Positions 17,719-27,030 are shown, numbered from the stretch's first letter. The stretch: DNA of 64,000 nucleotides from Pelagimonas sp. (GCA_025210345.1 JAOARX010000006.1:124001-188000), one strand, 5' to 3'. Notes: generated by a model not told the origin, from the sequence alone. Numbers and translations are program-made.

Positions 17719-17827
17719 CGTGGTTCATTTCGTCGCGATATCCAAGGTTTTGCGTGGCAAACCCATAGGAAACTGTCCTAAGTCTTTGGCAAATGGGATT
17801 CGCGACAAACCTGTCAGGAGAGCGAAA

Positions 17828-19201
17828 ATGGCACCAAAATTCGGAACAAGCGGCCTGCGTGGTCTGGTGACGGAGCTGACCGAAGGGTTGGTCAAGGATT
17901 ACACCCGCGCGTTTCTGACGGCCTGCGACCATGGTGAGTCGCTGTATGTCGGGCGCGATCTTCGGCCTTCCTCGCCGGAAATTGCCACATGGGTGATGCA
18001 GGCCGCCGAAGCGCACGGCGTGCAAGTGATCGACTGCGGGGCCCTGCCAACCCCGGCGCTTGCGCTGGCGTCGCTTGGGGGACGGGCCGGGGCGGTGATG
18101 GTCACGGGCAGCCATATCCCGGCGGATCGCAATGGGTTGAAATTCTATGTGACCACGGGCGAAATTTCAAAAGAGGACGAAACCCGGATCAACGCGCATC
18201 TGGGGGGCGCCGCCTTGGATCAGAGCGCGCCTGCCCGGCAAAGCCATGATGCTTTGGCCGACTATCTCGCGCGATATGTGGATGGGTTTGGTGCAGGGGC
18301 TCTGCGGGGCATGCGGATCGGGGTCTATCAGCACAGTTCGGTGGCCCGCGATGCTATGGTCGAGGTCGTCACCGCTTTGGGTGGCGATGCTGTTCCCCTG
18401 GCGCGGTCCGAGACATTTATCCCCGTGGATACCGAGGCACTTGACCCGGACACCCGGGCGATGCTGGCGGGGTGGTGTTCCGAACATGGGTTGAATGCCG
18501 TGATTTCGACCGACGGCGACGCGGACCGCCCGATGATGGCCGACGCCTCGGGGCGTGTGGTGCCCGGGGATGTGCTGGGTGCCCTCACGTCGCTTAGCCT
18601 GGGGGCTGAGGTCATCTGCACGCCTGTGTCCTCCAACACGATGATCGCACAGATGCCCGAGTTCAAGCAGATCACCCTGACCCGCATCGGATCGCCCTAT
18701 GTGATTGCCGCGATGGAAGCAGCGCTGCAGGCGGACCCGGCCACCAAGGTTGTGGGCTATGAGGCGAACGGCGGCTTTCTCCTGGGCTTTGACAACGGCA
18801 AGCTGGGTCCCCTGATGACCCGCGATTGCCTGTTGCCCATCCTCGCGCCCTTGGCCATGGCGCTGCGTTTTGGGGTCACGCTGGAACAGTTGGTTGACAC
18901 CTTGCCGCCGCGCTTTACCGCCGCGGACCGTATTCAGGGCATCGAGACAGAGGTCTCCAAGACCTTTATCGCCAAGCTGTCATCGGATGCCTCGGAACGC
19001 GCCGCGTTCTTTGCTGCGTCTGAAGCCGCGTTGGATGAAACCGACGGTCTGCGCGTGACGTTTGAAGGAGGAGAGGTGGTGCACCTGCGTCCTTCAGGCA
19101 ATGCGCCCGAATTTCGCTGCTACGCAGAGGCGGACAGCGCAGACCGCGCCGCGGACCTGGTGACAACCTATCTTGCCAAACTGAAAGCAGAGCTGGGGTA
19201 A
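17828..19201 (+). CDS. phosphomannomutase/phosphoglucomutase family enzyme
   Basis: 457 residues, alpha-D-phosphohexomutase superfamily. N-terminus KFGTSGLRGLV. The phosphoserine loop is MVTGSHIPADRNGLKFY (Ser near residue 99), the metal loop STDGDADRPMM, the sugar-binding loop GYEANGGFLLG, and the phosphate-binding loop RPSGNAPEFRCY. It interconverts hexose-6-phosphate and hexose-1-phosphate to supply nucleotide sugars for the surface-polysaccharide genes to the right. Mannose versus glucose (GEANGG versus GEESGG type) cannot be settled by eye. AGGAGAGCG precedes ATG 17828. It ends one base before the convergent dehydrogenase stop. Confidence 0.88.
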   Translation: MAPKFGTSGLRGLVTELTEGLVKDYTRAFLTACDHGESLYVGRDLRPSSPEIATWVMQAAEAHGVQVIDCGALPTPALALASLGGRAGAVMVTGSHIPADRNGLKFYVTTGEISKEDETRINAHLGGAALDQSAPARQSHDALADYLARYVDGFGAGALRGMRIGVYQHSSVARDAMVEVVTALGGDAVPLARSETFIPVDTEALDPDTRAMLAGWCSEHGLNAVISTDGDADRPMMADASGRVVPGDVLGALTSLSLGAEVICTPVSSNTMIAQMPEFKQITLTRIGSPYVIAAMEAALQADPATKVVGYEANGGFLLGFDNGKLGPLMTRDCLLPILAPLAMALRFGVTLEQLVDTLPPRFTAADRIQGIETEVSKTFIAKLSSDASERAAFFAASEAALDETDGLRVTFEGGEVVHLRPSGNAPEFRCYAEADSADRAADLVTTYLAKLKAELG

Positions 19202-19202
19202 C

Positions 19203-20129
19203 CTAACCCAGCGGCTTCAGCGCTTTGAGGATCTCGATCAGCATGGCGTCACGTTTGGCGGATTGCTCTTCGACGCTGGTGTCTTGCATGGCGTCCTGCC
19301 AGCCAGAGACCAGCGTTTGAATGGTTTGGGCATCCATATGTGGTTGCCCAAGATCATCCCACCAGCCGTTGAAAACCTCACCAAAGTGATCGCAAAACGC
19401 CTCAAGCCCACCGGAGGCGCCGATGCCGAACAGCGCCGTCGGTCCCATGGCCGCCCAGCGCAGGCCAGGCCCGGCGCTGACCGCCTTGTCGACGTCTTCG
19501 ACGCTGGCAACCCCTTCCAGCACCAGGTGAATGGCCTCGCGCCAAATGGCCGCCTGCAAGCGGTTCGCCACATGGCCCGGGACCTCTTTGTTCACACGGA
19601 TCGTGGTTTTGCCGATCTCGGCATAAAAGGCCTCGGCGCGTCGCAAAAGGCCCGGCGCGGTGCGGTCGTTGCCCATCACTTCGACCAGCGGGATCAGGTG
19701 GGGCGGATTGAACGGGTGTCCAAGGATCAAACGATCCGGATTTTGCCAGCCGTCCTGCATCTGTGACAGCGTCAGGCCAGAGGCGGAACTGGCGACAATG
19801 GCCTGCGGTAAAAGCGCGGGCTCAATTTTCGCATAGGTCGCATGTTTGATCCCAAGGCGCTCGGGGACGTTTTCCTGCACGAATTGCGCGTCCTTGACGG
19901 CATCCGCTGCCGTCGCGTGAAAGGTGACCTGCGCGCGTGGCCCGGGTTGCACAAGGCCCAGACCTTGCAGCGCAGGCCAGGCTTTTTCGATGTAGGCTAG
20001 GGTTGTTTCTTTGCTATCCGGGGCGGGATCGTACACGGCGACCGAACGACCAGAGGCCGCAAACAAGGCCGCCCAGCTGGCACCAATCACGCCAGACCCA
20101 AGGATCGCGGTATGTGAAATATCGGGCAT
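19203..20129 (-). CDS. 3-hydroxyacyl-CoA dehydrogenase-like / L-carnitine dehydrogenase-like NAD enzyme
   Basis: 308 residues from ATG 20129. The Rossmann motif is ILGSGVIGASWAALFAASG and the domain ends in VQENVPERLGIK. SSASGLTLSQMQ and the family's GHPFNPPHLIPLVEVMG carry the catalytic His, and VPGHVANRLQAAIWREA follows. The protein has one NAD domain plus a short C-terminal helical domain, as in L-carnitine dehydrogenase, L-gulonate 3-dehydrogenase (lambda-crystallin) and 3-hydroxybutyryl-CoA dehydrogenase. Context does not decide among them. It is downstream of kds genes on the same strand but 122 bp away from kdsA's end. Confidence 0.75.
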   Translation of the reverse strand: MPDISHTAILGSGVIGASWAALFAASGRSVAVYDPAPDSKETTLAYIEKAWPALQGLGLVQPGPRAQVTFHATAADAVKDAQFVQENVPERLGIKHATYAKIEPALLPQAIVASSASGLTLSQMQDGWQNPDRLILGHPFNPPHLIPLVEVMGNDRTAPGLLRRAEAFYAEIGKTTIRVNKEVPGHVANRLQAAIWREAIHLVLEGVASVEDVDKAVSAGPGLRWAAMGPTALFGIGASGGLEAFCDHFGEVFNGWWDDLGQPHMDAQTIQTLVSGWQDAMQDTSVEEQSAKRDAMLIEILKALKPLG

Positions 20130-20251
20130 GGCGTGTGTTCCTTGGCGATGGAAAAGGTTTTTCGAAAAACCTTTGGAGCGCGTCCGGGTCATGCGTTTCG
20201 CCCATGACCCCGGAGTTGTTCTGGACAGAAGACCCTTGGTTCAACTCTGGT

Positions 20252-21070
20252 TCAGCTCTTGGTCAGGCTGTCGATGGCTTTCAGTCCGCCGAGCAGGCGT
20301 TCGAGATCGCTGGCGGGGACCATATTTGGGCCGTCACAGGGTGCGTTGTCCGGGTCCTGATGGGTTTCCATAAACACGGCGGCTGCGCCAACGGCGAGGG
20401 CCGCGCGCGCCAGCGGTTCGACGAATTCACGCTGTCCCCCGGTTGATGTCCCCTGCCCCCCGGGTTGCTGCACCGAATGGGTCGCGTCAAAGACAACCGG
20501 ATAGCCGGTTTCCGCCATCTGCGGCAGACCGCGAAAGTCGCTGACCAGCGTGTTATAGCCAAAGGATGTTCCACGTTCGCACAGCATGATCTGATCATTG
20601 CCGGTTGATGCGATCTTGGCCGCGACATTGGTCATGTCCCATGGCGCCAGGAATTGGCCCTTTTTGACATTGATCGCCTTGCCGGTCCTGCCAGCGGCCA
20701 ACAGCAGATCGGTCTGGCGGCACAGGAACGCGGGGATCTGCAAGACGTCGACCACCTCGCCCACCGTGGCACATTGGTGAGCGTCGTGAATATCGGTCAG
20801 AACCGGCACGTTGAACTCGGACCGGATAGTATCAAGCACCATTAGCCCCTCGTCAATTCCGGCACCGCGTGCCGCATCCACCGACGACCGGTTGGCCTTG
20901 TCAAAACTGGATTTATAAATCCAGCGGATCCCCACCGCCTCACAGGCCTTGGCGATTTTGTCGGCCATCATGCGCGCATGATCCAGCGTTTCGATCTGGC
21001 AGGGGCCGGCGATCAGGGTAAAGGGCTTGGCGTTCGAGATTTCGATGTCGCGGACGGTGACGGTCTTCAT
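20252..21070 (-). CDS. kdsA: 3-deoxy-8-phosphooctulonate synthase (Kdo8P synthase)
   Basis: 272 residues. Condenses PEP with arabinose-5-phosphate to Kdo-8-phosphate. Diagnostic blocks: FTLIAGPCQIETLDHA, YKSSFDKANRSS, GTSFGYNTLVSDFRGLP, and VVFDATHSVQQPGGQG. It retains Asn/His-type residues of the class but a metal-dependence call would need alignment. Start ATG 21070 overlaps kdsB by 4 bp, so kdsD-kdsB-kdsA is one operon giving CMP-Kdo for LPS or capsule. Confidence 0.97.
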   Translation of the reverse strand: MKTVTVRDIEISNAKPFTLIAGPCQIETLDHARMMADKIAKACEAVGIRWIYKSSFDKANRSSVDAARGAGIDEGLMVLDTIRSEFNVPVLTDIHDAHQCATVGEVVDVLQIPAFLCRQTDLLLAAGRTGKAINVKKGQFLAPWDMTNVAAKIASTGNDQIMLCERGTSFGYNTLVSDFRGLPQMAETGYPVVFDATHSVQQPGGQGTSTGGQREFVEPLARAALAVGAAAVFMETHQDPDNAPCDGPNMVPASDLERLLGGLKAIDSLTKS

Positions 21071-21855
21071 GCGATGCCTTCCTTTTTCAGCACGGATTCG
21101 ATGCGCGCAACATCGACGGGGTTGTTGAGTTCCCAGAACACACGGCCCTGGCCCTGGACCGGGACGCAGGTCACGGGGATGCCATTCTCCAGAAACCGAA
21201 GTTGTTCCAGCCCCTCAGCCAGTTCCAGCGCCCCTTCGTCCCACGACACATAGGCCGCGAGCGCATCTGGCCGATAGGCATAGCACCCCACGTGGTGCCA
21301 GACTTCGGGCGGGTTGTTCAGATCGCCGACATAGGGCAGCACCTCTTTCGAAAAATACAGCGCGGTGCCATCGGTGCGCGTTACAGCGGTTGTGCCACCG
21401 ACGCGGCCGTTTTGGCGGTCGGTTACAAAATTCGTCAGGGTCTCGGAATCGCAGCGCAGGATCGGCGTGGCCATCTGGCAGGCGGGATCTTGCATGGCCG
21501 CCACAAGATCCTCGACAAACCAAGCGGGGGTCAGCGGCGCGTCGCCTTGCAGATTGACGACAACATCCGGTGTCTCGGACAGTTGCGCGACACCTTCAGC
21601 GCAGCGCTCGGTGCCGTTGCGGGCCTGTTCGGACGTCATGAGAACCTCGGCGCCAAAGCCCTGTGCGGCCTGTTGGATGCGGGTGTCATCGGTCAGAACA
21701 TAGACCGCGTCTATCCCTTTGACGGCTTTGGCGGCCTCCCAGCTGCGTTGAATCAGGGACTTTGAGTCACCGGTCGCGCCCGTCAGTTCAACCAGAGGTT
21801 TGCCGGGATAGCGCGTGCTGGCGTATCGCGCCGGGATAAAGATCACGGTTTTCAT
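21067..21855 (-). CDS. kdsB: 3-deoxy-manno-octulosonate cytidylyltransferase (CMP-Kdo synthetase)
   Basis: 262 residues. Starts MKTVIFIPARYASTRYPGKPL, the nucleotide-binding motif of CMP-sugar synthetases, and has VVNLQGDAPLTPAWFVEDL and YFSKEVLPYV-like family blocks. Activates Kdo as CMP-Kdo. It overlaps its neighbours on both sides by 4 bp (ATGA junctions), indicating translational coupling across the operon. Confidence 0.96.
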   Translation of the reverse strand: MKTVIFIPARYASTRYPGKPLVELTGATGDSKSLIQRSWEAAKAVKGIDAVYVLTDDTRIQQAAQGFGAEVLMTSEQARNGTERCAEGVAQLSETPDVVVNLQGDAPLTPAWFVEDLVAAMQDPACQMATPILRCDSETLTNFVTDRQNGRVGGTTAVTRTDGTALYFSKEVLPYVGDLNNPPEVWHHVGCYAYRPDALAAYVSWDEGALELAEGLEQLRFLENGIPVTCVPVQGQGRVFWELNNPVDVARIESVLKKEGIA

Positions 21856-22805
21856 GCGGCACCTGTGCGTAGGATGTCGTGGATATGCAAAAGGCCAACA
21901 AGGCGGTTGTCCGCTTCGACCACCATCACGACGGTATGTTTATTGGCGTTCAACTGCCCAAGGGCTTCGGTCAGCAATTTGTCGGGTGAAATCACCATCG
22001 GGTCACGCGTGGCGACCTGGCCGGCGGTGCGGCCGGTCAGCCCCTCCATGTTTCGGCGCAAGTCGCCATCGGTGATGATGCCGATCAACTGACCGTCATC
22101 GACCAAAGCAGCCACACCAAAGCCTTTTTGGCTCATGACCAGCAGGGTTTCGGACATGGGGGTGTCCGCCGTCACCACGGGAAGATCATCCCCACGATGC
22201 ATCACCGCCGAAACCCGCAGCAGCTGCGCCCCAAGCGAACCACCGGGATGAAAAGCGGCAAAGTTTTCCTTGCCGAAGCCGCGATGTTCCATCATCGCCA
22301 CCGCCAGCGCATCCCCCAAGGCCATGGTCATTGTCGTCGACGTGGTTGGCGCCATGCCGATTGCGCAGGCCTCGGGTGCGCCGGGCAGTTGCAACAGATG
22401 ATCGGCGGCCTGTCCAAGGCTGCTGTCGGCCTTTTTGGTGATGGCGATCAGGGGAATGGACCAGCGCGCACAATGGGCGATCATATCCGAAAGTTCGCGG
22501 GTTTCACCCGAGTTGGAAATCAGGATCACCGCGTCCTTGGGGGTAATCATGCCCAGATCGCCGTGGCTGGCTTCTCCGGGATGAACGGCCTGCGCGGGGG
22601 TGCCGGTGCTGGCAAAGGTGGCGGCAATTTTATTGGCCACATGCCCGGACTTGCCCATCCCGGATACAATCACCCGGCCCTCGACGGACAGCAGCACTTG
22701 CACCGCGCGATCGAAATCCGCCGGCAGTTCGTCACGCAGCTGCGCGAGCGCCCGGGATTCGATGGTCAAAACCTGTCTTGCGGCTTCTGAAGGGGATTGG
22801 GACAT
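21852..22805 (-). CDS. kdsD: arabinose-5-phosphate isomerase (KdsD/KpsF)
   Basis: 317 residues from ATG 22805. N-terminal SIS domain (about 35-170: VSGMGKSGHVANKIAATFASTG, FVHPGEASHGDLG-like HPGEASHGDLGM, ISNSGETREL), then two CBS domains (about 200-317). It converts ribulose-5-phosphate to arabinose-5-phosphate, the first step to CMP-Kdo. It heads the kdsDBA operon. An in-frame ATG at 22835 is an alternative start with AGGA only two bases away; I preferred 22805 by similarity of the N-terminus. As it sits with kdsB and kdsA near polysaccharide genes, a capsule-type KpsF role is also possible. Confidence 0.92.
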   Translation of the reverse strand: MSQSPSEAARQVLTIESRALAQLRDELPADFDRAVQVLLSVEGRVIVSGMGKSGHVANKIAATFASTGTPAQAVHPGEASHGDLGMITPKDAVILISNSGETRELSDMIAHCARWSIPLIAITKKADSSLGQAADHLLQLPGAPEACAIGMAPTTSTTMTMALGDALAVAMMEHRGFGKENFAAFHPGGSLGAQLLRVSAVMHRGDDLPVVTADTPMSETLLVMSQKGFGVAALVDDGQLIGIITDGDLRRNMEGLTGRTAGQVATRDPMVISPDKLLTEALGQLNANKHTVVMVVEADNRLVGLLHIHDILRTGAA

Positions 22806-22906
22806 GATGGGCTCGGATCTGTTTTCCTGTCTCATATCCTACCGGCGCGGATTGTCCAACTGTGCAACAGTTCGCTTATGATTGACGGGTGTTTGACGGG
22901 GCTGCG

Positions 22907-22935
22907 TTGACAAATCCCCATTTGCTGCGCCATGT
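22907..22935 (+). promoter_or_regulatory. possible promoter for ugd
   Basis: A perfect TTGACA (22907-22912) with a weak -10 (CCATGT or CATGTG) 17-18 bp later, about 40 bp before the ugd start and in the gap shared with divergent kdsD. Confidence 0.3.
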
Positions 22936-22971
22936 GATCGGGAAAATAGGTTAAGAGCGGGGGCAGCTCGG

Positions 22972-24294
22972 GTGAAGATCGCAATGATTGGCACCGGTTA
23001 CGTGGGACTCGTATCCGGGGTGTGTTTTTCGGATTTTGGACACGAAGTGGTCTGCGTGGACAAGGATCCGCGCAAAATTGAAATGCTTGAGCGCGGCGAA
23101 GTGCCGATCTATGAGCCCGGTCTTGATGCCTTGATGCACAAGAACGTCGATGCGGGGCGCTTGTCGTTCACGCTTGATCTGGACTCCGCAATTGACGGTG
23201 CCGAGGCGGTCTTTATTGCCGTGGGCACGCCGACGCGCCGCGGGGACGGTCACGCGGATCTGACCTATGTGATGGCCGCCGCCGAGGAAATCGCCAACAC
23301 CGCCAAGGATTACGTGGTGGTGGTGACCAAATCCACGGTGCCGGTGGGCACCAACCGTCAGGTTCAGGAAACCATTGCCAAGGCAAATCCGAACCTCGCC
23401 TTTGACGTGGCGTCGAACCCTGAATTCCTGCGCGAAGGCGCGGCGATCGAGGACTTTATGAAGCCCGACCGCGTGGTCGTCGGTGTTGAAACCGAGCGCG
23501 CCGGTGAGGTGATGAACGAAATCTACCGTCCGCTGTATCTGCGCGAATTCCCGATTGTCACCACCGATCTGGAATCCGCCGAGATGATCAAATACGCGGC
23601 CAACGCGTTCCTTGCGACCAAGATCACCTTTATCAACGAAATCGCCGCGCTGTGCGAAAAAGTTGGTGCAGACGTCAAACAGGTGTCCAAGGGCATGGGC
23701 ATGGACAACCGGGTTGGCAATAAGTTCCTGCATGCGGGGCCCGGCTATGGCGGGTCGTGTTTCCCAAAAGATACCAAGGCTTTGGCACGCATCGGGCAAG
23801 AGCACGCCGCACCGATGCAGATCACCGAAGCGGTGATCAAGGTCAACGAAGAGGTCAAGCGCCGCATGATCGACAAGCTGCTCGATCTTTCCGGTGGGAG
23901 CTTTAACGGCAAGACCGTTGCGGTTCTGGGTGTGACCTTCAAGCCGAACACCGATGACATGCGCGATGCGCCGTCGCTGACCATCATCCCGGCCCTTGTT
24001 GGCGGCGGTGCCCAGGTGCGCGCCTGCGACCCGCAGGGCAAACACGAAGGCGAATCGCTGCTGCCCGGCGTGATCTGGGAAGAAGATCCCTATCAGGCCG
24101 CGCAAGATGCTGATTTGCTGGTTGTTTTGACTGAATGGAACGAATTCCGCGCGCTGGATCTTAAAAAGCTGGCGGAAACCATGGCGTCGCCTCGGATGGC
24201 CGATCTGCGCAACATCTATTCCAACAAAGACGCGCAGCGTGCGGGTTTTGAAGCCTATGACAGCATTGGCCGCGCGGGGTATGCGCCCGCGTAA
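22972..24294 (+). CDS. ugd: UDP-glucose 6-dehydrogenase
   Basis: 440 residues, GTG start. NAD motif MKIAMIGTGYVGLVSGVCFS. Catalytic Cys in GPGYGGSCFPKDTKAL (near residue 260), preceded by ESAEMIKYAANAFLATKITFINE. C-terminal Rossmann-type UDP-binding domain with LGVTFKPNTDDMRDAPS. Oxidises UDP-glucose to UDP-glucuronate, the precursor for acidic exopolysaccharide or capsule, which fits the polysaccharide locus downstream. A clear terminator follows. Confidence 0.96.
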   Translation: MKIAMIGTGYVGLVSGVCFSDFGHEVVCVDKDPRKIEMLERGEVPIYEPGLDALMHKNVDAGRLSFTLDLDSAIDGAEAVFIAVGTPTRRGDGHADLTYVMAAAEEIANTAKDYVVVVTKSTVPVGTNRQVQETIAKANPNLAFDVASNPEFLREGAAIEDFMKPDRVVVGVETERAGEVMNEIYRPLYLREFPIVTTDLESAEMIKYAANAFLATKITFINEIAALCEKVGADVKQVSKGMGMDNRVGNKFLHAGPGYGGSCFPKDTKALARIGQEHAAPMQITEAVIKVNEEVKRRMIDKLLDLSGGSFNGKTVAVLGVTFKPNTDDMRDAPSLTIIPALVGGGAQVRACDPQGKHEGESLLPGVIWEEDPYQAAQDADLLVVLTEWNEFRALDLKKLAETMASPRMADLRNIYSNKDAQRAGFEAYDSIGRAGYAPA

Positions 24295-24336
24295 CGGGCA
24301 TTCGCGCCACAGGTTGAAATCCTGATCTGTTTTTCG

Positions 24337-24372
24337 CAAACGCCGCGCTGGAAGTCGCGGCGTTTGTTGTGT
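24337..24372 (+). terminator. terminator after ugd
   Basis: Eleven-bp stem CAAACGCCGCG / CGCGGCGTTTG with an eight-base loop, then TTGTG. The T tract is partly inside the stem. Confidence 0.75.
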
Positions 24373-24414
24373 TAAGCACGATTTGTCCGGGGGGGCTGTG
24401 ATCCGAGGGTTAAG

Positions 24415-25329
24415 ATGATCCGCACATGTATTGTGGCCGCAATGGCCATGTTGGCTATGGCCGCCCCCGTTTTGGGCGAAGGACGTCAGGTTCTTGGCCA
24501 TGGACGTTTGGTTACCAATGATTTGCTGGTTGGCAATAAAGACCGCTGGCAGTCGGGCTCGGTCGCCGGAAGCCACGTTGTGGGGTCCGGTTGGGCCGGG
24601 TATTTGCCGGACCGTCCCTTTGACATACTGGAATATCGCATCGGGGCCCAGGTCGCAGCGCCCGAAAACCTGCGCACGCCCAAAGCAACGGACCGCCCGT
24701 TTGCCGGGCTGTTCTCGGTCGGGCTGCACACACATTTCGCCAAGGGCGCGACCGAATTCGCGCTGGGTCTGGATCTGGTCGCAGTTGGACCGCAGACTGG
24801 CTTGATGGATCTGCAAACCGGTATTCACGACGCGCTTGGCGTGGCCGCGGCCTCCAAGCGGGTGGCGCAGGACCAGGTTAAGAACGACTTTTTCCCGACA
24901 TTGGTAAGCGAAGTGGCGCATCCGGTTGCCGTGGGTGGCAATAGCGTGTTGCGCCCCTATGCCGAGGCCCGTGTTGGGGTGGAAAACATCCTGCGCGTGG
25001 GCGCAGACCTAAGCATCGGCGCCGTCGGTCAGGGCGAGTTGTTGGTGCGCGACCCGGTGACGGGGCAACGATATCGCGCGATCAGCCAACAGGTTCCGGG
25101 ATTCAGCTATGTTCTGGGCGGGGATGTGGCAAAGGTCGACAGCAGCGCTTTGCTGCCCGAGAAAAACGGCCTTCAACTGACTGAAACGCGCAGCCGGTAT
25201 CGTGCAGGGGTGCATTGGCAAGGTGAGAGAAGGAGCGTGTTTTACGGCGTGACCTATCTTTCGGAAGAGTTCAAAGCACAGCCAGAGGGACAGTACGTGG
25301 GATCTGTCCGGTTGAAGCTTAAGTTCTAA
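24415..25329 (+). CDS. LpxR-like outer-membrane lipid A deacylase family protein (DUF2219)
   Basis: 304 residues with a cleavable signal peptide (MIRTCIVAAMAMLAMAAPVLG). The mature part has the family's VTNDLLVGNKDRWQSGSVAGSH (Asn-Asp and Ser-rich calcium-site region), RPFAGLFSVGLH, and an alternating beta-barrel pattern to the C-terminal Phe (VRLKLKF), the usual outer-membrane barrel end. LpxR removes the 3'-acyloxyacyl chain of lipid A. Whether the catalytic His is kept needs an alignment, so activity is not certain. It lies downstream of Kdo and UDP-glucuronate genes, consistent with envelope remodelling. Confidence 0.72.
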   Translation: MIRTCIVAAMAMLAMAAPVLGEGRQVLGHGRLVTNDLLVGNKDRWQSGSVAGSHVVGSGWAGYLPDRPFDILEYRIGAQVAAPENLRTPKATDRPFAGLFSVGLHTHFAKGATEFALGLDLVAVGPQTGLMDLQTGIHDALGVAAASKRVAQDQVKNDFFPTLVSEVAHPVAVGGNSVLRPYAEARVGVENILRVGADLSIGAVGQGELLVRDPVTGQRYRAISQQVPGFSYVLGGDVAKVDSSALLPEKNGLQLTETRSRYRAGVHWQGERRSVFYGVTYLSEEFKAQPEGQYVGSVRLKLKF

Positions 25330-25333
25330 GGCT

Positions 25334-25364
25334 CTGTGGTTGCATGGTTGCAACACAGCTTTTA
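25334..25364 (+). terminator. weak hairpin terminator after the LpxR-like gene
   Basis: CTGTG(g)TTGC / GCAACACAG stem with one G bulge and a six-base loop, followed by CTTTTAG. Confidence 0.45.
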
Positions 25365-25469
25365 GTTGAAAGGGTAGAAGGCGTTCTCAAAAGTATATCC
25401 CTGTTCACAGCTTAAGATGAATAGTTAATATATCGTTAACAATAACAAACGAGCAGGCAGGTTCAGGTT

Positions 25470-26534
25470 ATGAAAACGGGCTATAAAGGCACGTTCGTCA
25501 TCTCTTGGTCACAGACAGAGATCGACGGGCTACAATCGGCGCCGACATCGTCGCTTACCGTGGGGGCGGCGTGGTCGTGGAGTGGAGAGCCGGTTCGCGT
25601 CGATGGGCCGACTTCGCTTTTGACGCTGGATCAAGCGGCAGGTGAGGCCGATCTTCGCCGCCGCGCGGCCAAGATGGTGCGTCGTCTGGTGGGCGCGGCC
25701 GTCACTCATCAAACCAAGCTGGATCAGGTCGACGTGGATCATCCGTTGGCCGACAGCAGCTTTGTCGTCACCGATGGCACCAAAAGCTATACGGTCACCC
25801 TGATCGAAGTTGGGCCGAACGCGCGTCCCCTTTTGATGTTCCTGGATGAACTGCCCCCCAGCGGGCGTGATCTTTGGATTGTTCATCACAACCTTGATCC
25901 CGTGCGCAGCTATGCGGCCGGGGATCAGGTCAGCGGCGTCATCTGTTTCACCCCCGGCACGCGCATTCGCACGCCGGATGGCACCGTGCGGATCGAGGAT
26001 CTGCGCGAAGGCGACAAGGTTCAGACCAAGGATAACGGGGCGCAGGAAATCCGCTGGATCGGCAGTCGCCGCATGAGCGGCGCACGCCTGTTCGCCATGC
26101 CCAAGCTGCGCCCGATCCGCATCCGCCCCGGCGCCTTTGGCATTGGTGAGCCCGACGAGGAAATCGTTGTTTCCCCGGAACATCGCATGCTGGTGAAAGG
26201 CGTGGTTGCCCGTGCCTTGTTCAACACGCCCGAGGTTCTCGTGGCGGCGCGGGATCTGATCAATGGCGAAAGCGTGATGCTGGACACCCGCGCCAAGGAA
26301 GTCACCTATTATCACGTGCTGCTGGAACGCCACGAAGTGCTGTTCGCCAATGGCGTGGAAACCGAAAGCTTCCACCCCGCCAACACCGCGCTTTCAACGA
26401 TTCACGAAGCCGATCGCGCGCGCCTGTTGCATCAATTGCCCTATGTGGCTGAAAACCCGCATAATTATGGATCATATGCGCGCCGCAATCTGTCCAGTTC
26501 TGAGGCGGCGATCCTGCTGCACGAAGCCGCCTGA
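25470..26534 (+). CDS. Hint-domain (hedgehog/intein-like) protein
   Basis: 354 residues, no signal peptide. An N-terminal region of about 160 residues has no recognised family. A Hint_2 domain begins at about Cys162 (GVICFTPGTRIRTPDGTVRI) and includes LREGDKVQTKDNG, VSPEHRMLVKG and YYHVLLERHEVLFANGVETESFHP, the last being the conserved H-x-V-L-F block. In Rhodobacterales such proteins are abundant and often carried by secreted or RTX-type proteins; autoprocessing at the Cys is possible but not shown. The preceding residue and Cys suggest a self-cleavage point near residue 161. Confidence 0.82.
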   Translation: MKTGYKGTFVISWSQTEIDGLQSAPTSSLTVGAAWSWSGEPVRVDGPTSLLTLDQAAGEADLRRRAAKMVRRLVGAAVTHQTKLDQVDVDHPLADSSFVVTDGTKSYTVTLIEVGPNARPLLMFLDELPPSGRDLWIVHHNLDPVRSYAAGDQVSGVICFTPGTRIRTPDGTVRIEDLREGDKVQTKDNGAQEIRWIGSRRMSGARLFAMPKLRPIRIRPGAFGIGEPDEEIVVSPEHRMLVKGVVARALFNTPEVLVAARDLINGESVMLDTRAKEVTYYHVLLERHEVLFANGVETESFHPANTALSTIHEADRARLLHQLPYVAENPHNYGSYARRNLSSSEAAILLHEAA

Positions 26535-26538
26535 CGCG

Positions 26539-27030
26539 CTATTCCCGGATCTCGTCCGGGCGTACCCCCCAAAGCGCGGCCTTGGGCGCCCAGCCCTTGT
26601 AACCGCCGGCGGTCACCTTGCACCATTCGCTGTCGCACGCCCCAAGCCGTGCAATCACGCCCAGTTCCAGCCGCGCAGTCAGTGGGCTGTCGGGATTGGG
26701 GTCCGTGTACAGGCGAAGCATGTCATGCTCGATGATCACCGTGCGCACGCCGGACAACAAAGAATAATGCACCCAGCCCCCGGCCCCGTCCCGGTCACGC
26801 ACACGCCGCCAGTGCCCGTGCTCGGCGGTGATCTCAAGCGGCATGTCGCGGCGGGTGTAAACCCAGTCGATACGGTGGCTAAGAGAAGGCCCGCGGCGCA
26901 CGTTTCCTTCGGACGCCTTAAGCGAGACGAACCGCGGCAACGGCAGGTTTGTGACCGGGCCCCGTTCCTGCGCCCAGGCAACAGGGGACATCAGCATGGC
27001 CACCCCGAGGATGATGGCTTTTCTCAACAT
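26539..27030 (-). CDS. secreted SH3-domain protein
   Basis: 163 residues from ATG 27030, with AGGAACG upstream. Signal peptide about 1-23 (MLRKAIILGVAMLMSPVAWAQ). Two bacterial SH3-like repeats follow: LPRFVSLKASEGNVRRGPS with GGWVHYSLLSG, and VIIEHDMLRLYTDPNPDSP with CDSEWCKVTAGGYKGWAPK. Such periplasmic proteins usually bind peptidoglycan or partner proteins. It is convergent with the Hint gene, with only 4 bp between the stops. Confidence 0.85.
   Translation of the reverse strand: MLRKAIILGVAMLMSPVAWAQERGPVTNLPLPRFVSLKASEGNVRRGPSLSHRIDWVYTRRDMPLEITAEHGHWRRVRDRDGAGGWVHYSLLSGVRTVIIEHDMLRLYTDPNPDSPLTARLELGVIARLGACDSEWCKVTAGGYKGWAPKAALWGVRPDEIRE

Noticed and set aside
22951-24921. 656-codon open frame on the minus strand opposite ugd and the LpxR-like gene
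   Set aside because: Long only because of high GC; the plus strand carries clear ugd and LpxR motifs.
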